NCBI GenBank assembly: GCA_023417815.1
Contig: JAEZEI010000069.1
Location: 1-9,762 of the forward strand
Length of the DNA: 9,762 bases
DNA from: Bacteroidota bacterium
GTDB lineage: Bacteria > Bacteroidota > Bacteroidia > Chitinophagales > Chitinophagaceae
Reading direction: 5' to 3'
A model generated the notes under the pieces. The model was not told the origin of the DNA. It saw only the letters and a program-made list of their open reading frames with translations, and ran no database searches. Of this stretch, positions 6,869-9,762 are shown piece after piece. The number at the start of each line of letters is the position of its first letter. Within the stretch, counting starts at the first letter, position 1. Both the position numbers and the translations under genes were made by a program.

Positions 6869-7335
6869 TGGCAAAGTTTGAGATGGAGCTCCCTGTTGAT
6901 TTGATGGAGCAGTTTAAAAAGCTTCATGACAACACAGATGAGCTCATGGGTCAGATGACACAGGCAGGAGCAAAAGCGGTTGAGTATAATATCAGAGCTA
7001 AGTGCCCAGATATTTTGAGAAATCACTTGAAAGTTTCTGTGACATATAGGACTCCAAGTGATGGATGCATCAACACTAAGGTCTATTTTGGAGGATATAT
7101 CCCATTTAGCAATCCAAACAGGAAATATTTTCAGAGACCAAATGGTGGCACTCCAACAAGTAAAGGAGTCCCTGCATCATTCCTTGCCATCATGTATGAA
7201 TACGGCAGGAGCAACAGTCCATTTCCCAAGCATCCATCAGTCAGGTCTGCCATTGGCAACAAGTCAGCAATTGAGCAGGCTATTCTGGAGGCACAAGAAA
7301 AAGGTTGGGAGATCCTTGGAATTGAGACAAATTGA
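6868..7335 (+). CDS. HK97 gp10-like neck/tail completion protein
   Basis: This 155-residue protein sits where HK97 gp10-family proteins are found, between head closure and tail terminator. Visible features are an N-terminal helix (about 10-45), SVTYRTP (57-63), a loop with FSNPNRKYFQRPNGG (80-94) and the family-like end LAIMYEYGRSNSPFPKHPSV (106-125), which corresponds to the conserved E-x-G...P..PF..PA pattern with KHPSV in place of the usual ending. AAGGAGGT (6851-6858) lies 9 bases before the ATG at 6868. An in-frame ATG at 6847 is rejected because it lies upstream of that ribosome site. It probably helps join head to tail. Confidence 0.88.
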   Translation: MAKFEMELPVDLMEQFKKLHDNTDELMGQMTQAGAKAVEYNIRAKCPDILRNHLKVSVTYRTPSDGCINTKVYFGGYIPFSNPNRKYFQRPNGGTPTSKGVPASFLAIMYEYGRSNSPFPKHPSVRSAIGNKSAIEQAILEAQEKGWEILGIETN

Positions 7336-7346
7336 GGTAAAAATCT

Positions 7347-7706
7347 ATGATGAATGCAACAATCGAAACAATTTTTGCCAATTTCACAGTTGACAAGGTT
7401 GCAATCCCTGTTAAATATCTCAGATACAAGGGCAACAAAACAACCTATGTCACATACATGCAGCAAGATGCAAATGCCTCTTATGCAGGTGATGATGAGC
7501 TGTTGGGTTATGTAGGATTTTATGATTTTGATGTCTATTCAAAAGGCAATTATGAAAATGTTGTTGAGCAGATAAAAGAAAAAATGAAAGAAAATGGTTT
7601 TGTGTGGCAACCGGCAAGGGACTCCCAAGACATGTATGAAGATGATACCGGTTACTATCACAAAACTTTGTGTTTTGCAATTCATGAACAGATTGTAGAA
7701 AGTTAG
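7347..7706 (+). CDS. Putative tail terminator / minor tail completion protein
   Basis: This 119-residue protein occupies the tail-terminator slot immediately before the major tail protein. Such proteins cap the tail tube and mate with the neck. It shows VAIPVKYLRYKGNKTTYVTY (18-37), GFYDFDVYSKGNYENVVEQI (57-76), and RDSQDMYEDDTGYYHKTLCF (91-110). This layout of strand, YDFDVYSKGNY block, helix and C-terminal strands resembles terminator-fold proteins of Bacillota phages. GAGGT (7334-7338) is 8 bases before the ATG at 7347; a second ATG at 7350 is possible. The assignment rests on position, size and pattern rather than a catalytic motif. Confidence 0.7.
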   Translation: MMNATIETIFANFTVDKVAIPVKYLRYKGNKTTYVTYMQQDANASYAGDDELLGYVGFYDFDVYSKGNYENVVEQIKEKMKENGFVWQPARDSQDMYEDDTGYYHKTLCFAIHEQIVES

Positions 7707-7717
7707 GAGGTCATAAA

Positions 7718-8512
7718 ATGGCAAAGGTCGGTTTAAATAATTTCCGCTATGGCATTTTGACTGAGGCAGCTGATGGCACACCATCCTACAACGGAGCACA
7801 CAAGCCTGCTAAGGCTGTGTCTTGCAATGTGTCAATCACAAACAACTCAGCAAAGCTCTTTGCAGATGATGGCTTGGCAGAGTCAGACACCTCTTTCCAG
7901 AGTGGCACAGTCACAATGGGACTCGATGAGGACAATGATGTTGTCATGGCTGACATCTTAGGTCACACAATCTCACAGGATGGTGAGATGATCCGTAACG
8001 CAAATGACTCAGCTCCTTATGTTGGTCTGGGTAGGATTCTTGTTAAGATGGTCAACGGAGTTTACAAGTACAAGGTTGAATTTTTGTACAAAGTAAAATT
8101 CAGTGAGCCATCACAGGAGAATAACACCAAGGGTGAGTCCCTTGAATTTGGCACAGTTTCTCTTGAGGGTTTAGTTTCTCAGCTTGCCAATGGAGATTGG
8201 TCTAAGTCTGAAACATTCAACACTCAGAATGAGGCTCTCACATACCTTGAGAGCTTGTTAGGTGGCACACCACCAACTGTTGAATACAGTGTTATCTACA
8301 ATGCTAATGGTGGCAGCGGTACAATTGACACAGCAGTTGTTGAATTTGGTGATGCAATCACACTTGATGATGGCAGCACACTCACACCACCATCTGAAAA
8401 AGTATTTGCAGGTTGGGCAACAACCCCAACAGCAGAAGAGCCAAACGTTACAAGCCCTTATAAACCAACAGCAGATGTGACACTCTATGCAGTTTATGAG
8501 GCAGCTGAGTAA
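7718..8512 (+). CDS. Major tail protein (phi13/TP901-like) with C-terminal InlB B-type surface domain
   Basis: This 264-residue protein builds the tail tube. Residues 1-183 match phi13-type major tail proteins: MAKVGLNNFRYGILTE (1-16), KPAKAVSCNVSITNNSAKLF (29-48), ADDGLAESDTSFQSGTVTMG (49-68), MADILGH (77-83) and a central YVGLGRILVK (101-110). Residues about 188-262 are an added surface domain, VEYSVIYNANGGSGTI, VFAGWATTP and PTADVTLYAVYE, of the same type as in the 5640-6206 protein. The domain is fused in frame, so each tail subunit would display it. AGGAGG (7705-7710) is 7 bases before the ATG. A strong terminator follows the gene, as expected for an abundantly made protein. Confidence 0.92.
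   Translation: MAKVGLNNFRYGILTEAADGTPSYNGAHKPAKAVSCNVSITNNSAKLFADDGLAESDTSFQSGTVTMGLDEDNDVVMADILGHTISQDGEMIRNANDSAPYVGLGRILVKMVNGVYKYKVEFLYKVKFSEPSQENNTKGESLEFGTVSLEGLVSQLANGDWSKSETFNTQNEALTYLESLLGGTPPTVEYSVIYNANGGSGTIDTAVVEFGDAITLDDGSTLTPPSEKVFAGWATTPTAEEPNVTSPYKPTADVTLYAVYEAAE
8461..8501 (+). repeat. Direct repeat copy 2 (B-repeat 3' end)
   Basis: This is the partner of 6131-6171, encoding KPTADVTLYAVYE at the end of the major tail protein. The first 31 bases are identical, and two third-codon or conservative differences occur in the next 10. See the finding on domain exchange between the two virion proteins. Confidence 0.9.
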
Positions 8513-8560
8513 CAAACAGTAACTACAAACAAATAATATTCCCTTAAAATCTATAAAACT

Positions 8561-8590
8561 AAGGAGCAGGATGAAAATCTTGCTCCTTTT
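8561..8590 (+). terminator. Rho-independent terminator after the major tail gene
   Basis: AAGGAGCA (8561-8568) pairs with TGCTCCTT (8581-8588). The stem continues inward with a G-U pair and GAT/ATC to a GAAA tetraloop (8573-8576), giving about 12 base pairs, and the 3' side runs into TTTT then ATATT. It lies between the major tail gene and the tail chaperone gene. It is probably partial, since the tape measure genes downstream have no obvious promoter of their own. The 8513-8560 stretch before it is AT-rich and shows nothing else I can support. Confidence 0.85.
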
Positions 8591-8610
8591 ATATTGAGGA
8601 GGCAAATGAG

Positions 8611-8976
8611 ATGAAAGAAATTGAGAAAGTCCTCAATCTTGATGGTAAAGAATACCCAATTGTTTTTAACTTGAATGTCATGCAGGCGATTCAAGAGCGT
8701 TATGGCTCACTTGAAAATTGGGGTGACGTAACGGAGGCAAAAAAAGACGGAGACAAGCTCACCAAAGAGCCAGATGCCAAGGCTGTCATTTTTGGTTTTA
8801 CAGAAATGATGAATGAGGGCATTGACATCAGAAATGAGCGTGAGGGAAAAACTGATCCATTTTTGACGGAGAGACAGGTTGGCAGAATAATCACCAACTA
8901 TGGACTTGCAAAGGCTGTTGCTCTCCAGAATGAGACAGTTATTGAGTCCTCACAGGGTACAGAAAAAAACTCATAA
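8611..8976 (+). CDS. Tail assembly chaperone, short form (gpG-like)
   Basis: This 121-residue protein is the unshifted product of the tail chaperone gene. It is thought to coat the tape measure protein before tube assembly and is not normally in the virion. It starts MKEIEKVLNLDGKEYPIVFN with a helix NVMQAIQERYGSLENW (22-37), a pattern typical of Bacillota tail chaperones. AGGAGG (8597-8602) lies 8 bases before the ATG at 8611. An out-of-frame ATG at 8606 stops after one more codon. The last codons, GAA AAA AAC TCA TAA, carry a -1 slippery heptamer immediately before the stop. The gene lies between the major tail and tape measure genes, the standard location. Confidence 0.92.
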   Translation: MKEIEKVLNLDGKEYPIVFNLNVMQAIQERYGSLENWGDVTEAKKDGDKLTKEPDAKAVIFGFTEMMNEGIDIRNEREGKTDPFLTERQVGRIITNYGLAKAVALQNETVIESSQGTEKNS

Positions 8977-9212
8977 TCCATGAGAGAGATGAAGATGATG
9001 ACCCTGCTATTGATTTCTCATGGTTTTACTTTATTGGCAGGGCAAAGCTTGGCTTGACGGACAAAGAAGTGGGCAGACTTACACTCACAACGTTCCACAA
9101 GCTTTATAAGCATTACAAAAATAACTTTGACTTTGAATTAATACTTAAAACAAATGGTTTAACATACGCAAAAGCATTCCTCCAGAGTCAACAAGAGGAG
9201 GAATGGTTTTAA
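8611..9212 (+). CDS. Tail assembly chaperone, frameshifted long form (gpGT-like)
   Basis: This is the product of a -1 shift at A AAA AAC (8964-8970): reading continues from base 8970 as CTC ATA ATC and ends at TAA 9210-9212. The result is 120 residues of the G part plus 80 of the T part, 200 in all. The T part contains IDFSWFYFIGRAKLGLTDKE (14-32 region) and RLTLTTFHKLYKHYKNNFDF (36-55), a pattern typical of chaperone extensions that bind major tail protein. The T frame has no ATG and no ribosome site and is open from the slippery site to just before the tape measure gene, so expression without a frameshift is unlikely. The T frame ends 14 bases before the tape measure ATG. Confidence 0.9.
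8964..9042 (+). promoter_or_regulatory. -1 programmed ribosomal frameshift signal with predicted pseudoknot
   Basis: The slippery heptamer A AAA AAC (8964-8970) is in the correct phase. After a 7-base spacer (8971-8977), CCATGAGA (8978-8985) pairs with TCTCATGG (9016-9023); a G-U and an A-U pair extend the stem to 10. In the loop, CCCTGC (9002-9007) can pair with GCAGGG (9037-9042), giving an H-type pseudoknot with loops of 14, 6 and 13 bases. All pairings are read directly from the sequence; function is inferred from the gene and from known frameshift signals. Confidence 0.85.
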
Positions 9213-9226
9213 TTTTGGAGGTTTAA

Positions 9227-9762
9227 ATGGCTAACAACACTTTTGGTGGCTCTGTCAAATTAGGCGGTGAGTCAGAATACAAAAAAGCCTTGAGTGACAT
9301 CACTCAAAACCTCAAGGTTGTGTCTGCTGAGATGAAAGCGACAACCACATCTTTTGATGCAGGTGATAAATCAGAGAAAGAGCTTGCCAAGACATCTGAA
9401 CAGATGTCAAAAGACCTCAAAACTCAAAAGGATGCACTCAATGCAGTAAAAGAGCAGGTCTCACAAATGGCTGATGCTTATGAAAAAAGCAAGAAATCTA
9501 ATGCAGACCTGCAAAAGCAGTATGATGCAGAGCAGAAAAAGCTTGAGCAGATTGAAAAAGCTCTGGGCAAGGACTCTGATGAATACAAAAAGCAAGCTGA
9601 GAGTGTTGACAAACTTGGAAAGCAGCTCGAAAAAAGCAACACAGACCTTGATGCACAGGGCAAGGCTTTGGACAAAGCAAGAATTGACGTTGCTAAGGCT
9701 GAGACCCAATACAACAAAACAGCAATTGCTGTTGAGGACATGGGCAAAAAGGCTGAGGACTC
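9227..9762 (+). CDS. Tail tape measure protein, N-terminal part (truncated by window edge)
   Basis: The first 178 codons of a tape measure protein are present, and the frame is open to the window end. The opening NTFGGSVKLGGESEYKKAL (4-22) with ITQNLKVVSAEMKATTTSF (25-43) is typical of Bacillota tape measure proteins. From about residue 48 onward the sequence is long, charged and rich in Lys, Glu, Gln and Ala, indicating an extended coiled coil such as DLQKQYDAEQKKLEQIEKAL (94-113). This protein sets tail length and runs inside the tube. GGAGG (9217-9221) lies 5 bases before the ATG at 9227. It directly follows the frameshifted chaperone gene, the standard order. The full length and any membrane or hydrolase domains lie beyond the window. 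Confidence 0.92.
   Translation, partial: MANNTFGGSVKLGGESEYKKALSDITQNLKVVSAEMKATTTSFDAGDKSEKELAKTSEQMSKDLKTQKDALNAVKEQVSQMADAYEKSKKSNADLQKQYDAEQKKLEQIEKALGKDSDEYKKQAESVDKLGKQLEKSNTDLDAQGKALDKARIDVAKAETQYNKTAIAVEDMGKKAED

Noticed and set aside
8513..8560. Possible promoter in the AT-rich gap after the major tail gene (TAATAT and TATAAA strings).
   Set aside because: No matching -35 element at proper spacing, and the AT content alone explains the strings.
8571..8597. Eight-codon frame (MKILLLLY) starting in the terminator loop, with GGAG in the left stem and its stop touching the chaperone ribosome site.
   Set aside because: The ribosome site and ATG are inside the terminator hairpin, so it could only be translated on read-through RNA; spacing is short and nothing shows conservation.
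9461..9747. Minus-strand frames opposite the tape measure gene with hydrophobic, Cys/Leu-rich translations that resemble membrane proteins.
   Set aside because: These are the reverse reading of a Lys/Gln/Glu/Ala-rich coiled coil; no ribosome site and conflict with a clear tape measure gene.

Overview
This window is a compact, single-strand stretch of a tailed-phage (siphovirus) or prophage late operon. It runs from DNA packaging, through head assembly and the neck, to the start of the tail genes. Every gene recognised is on the + strand. Genes are packed with ATGA, TTGA or TAATG junctions or gaps of about 10-20 bases, and most are preceded by strong AGGAGG-type ribosome binding sites. The low-to-moderate G+C impression, strong Shine-Dalgarno sites, AGA/GAG/ACA-rich codon use and protein families (P27-type small terminase, HK97-type portal/protease/capsid, phi13-type major tail protein) point to a phage of Bacillota, most likely gut or rumen Clostridia. 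The host is inferred, not demonstrated.

Layout: small terminase (42-398), large terminase (395-2086, TTG start), portal (2103-3389), a 59-residue small protein (3373-3552), prohead protease (3549-4223), major capsid protein with a built-in delta domain (4220-5395), a small Lys-rich protein (5414-5650), and a protein carrying an InlB/Listeria-Bacteroides-type surface repeat (5640-6206). The neck genes follow: head-tail connector (6228-6530), head closure/adaptor (6527-6868), HK97 gp10-like protein (6868-7335) and a putative tail terminator (7347-7706). Then come the major tail protein with a second copy of the same surface domain at its C-terminus (7718-8512), a Rho-independent terminator (8561-8590), the tail assembly chaperone gene with a -1 frameshift extension (8611-8976 and 8611-9212), and the N-terminal part of the tape measure protein (9227 to the window end).

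How they work together: the terminase pumps DNA through the portal into a procapsid built from the capsid protein and matured by the protease. Connector, adaptor and gp10-like proteins close the head and receive the tail. The chaperone pair (G and G-T) loads major tail protein onto the tape measure, and the terminator protein caps the tube.

The most informative non-gene signals are three. First, a frameshift site consists of A AAA AAC, a 7-base spacer and a predicted H-type pseudoknot (8964-9042). Second, a hairpin hides the ribosome binding site of the connector gene (6208-6220). Third, a 41-base near-identical direct repeat links the surface domains of the post-capsid protein and the major tail protein. 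I see no RNA genes, CRISPR, insertion sequences, defence genes or attachment sites, and no wholly new system; the window is a fairly orthodox structural module with unusual decoration and regulation.
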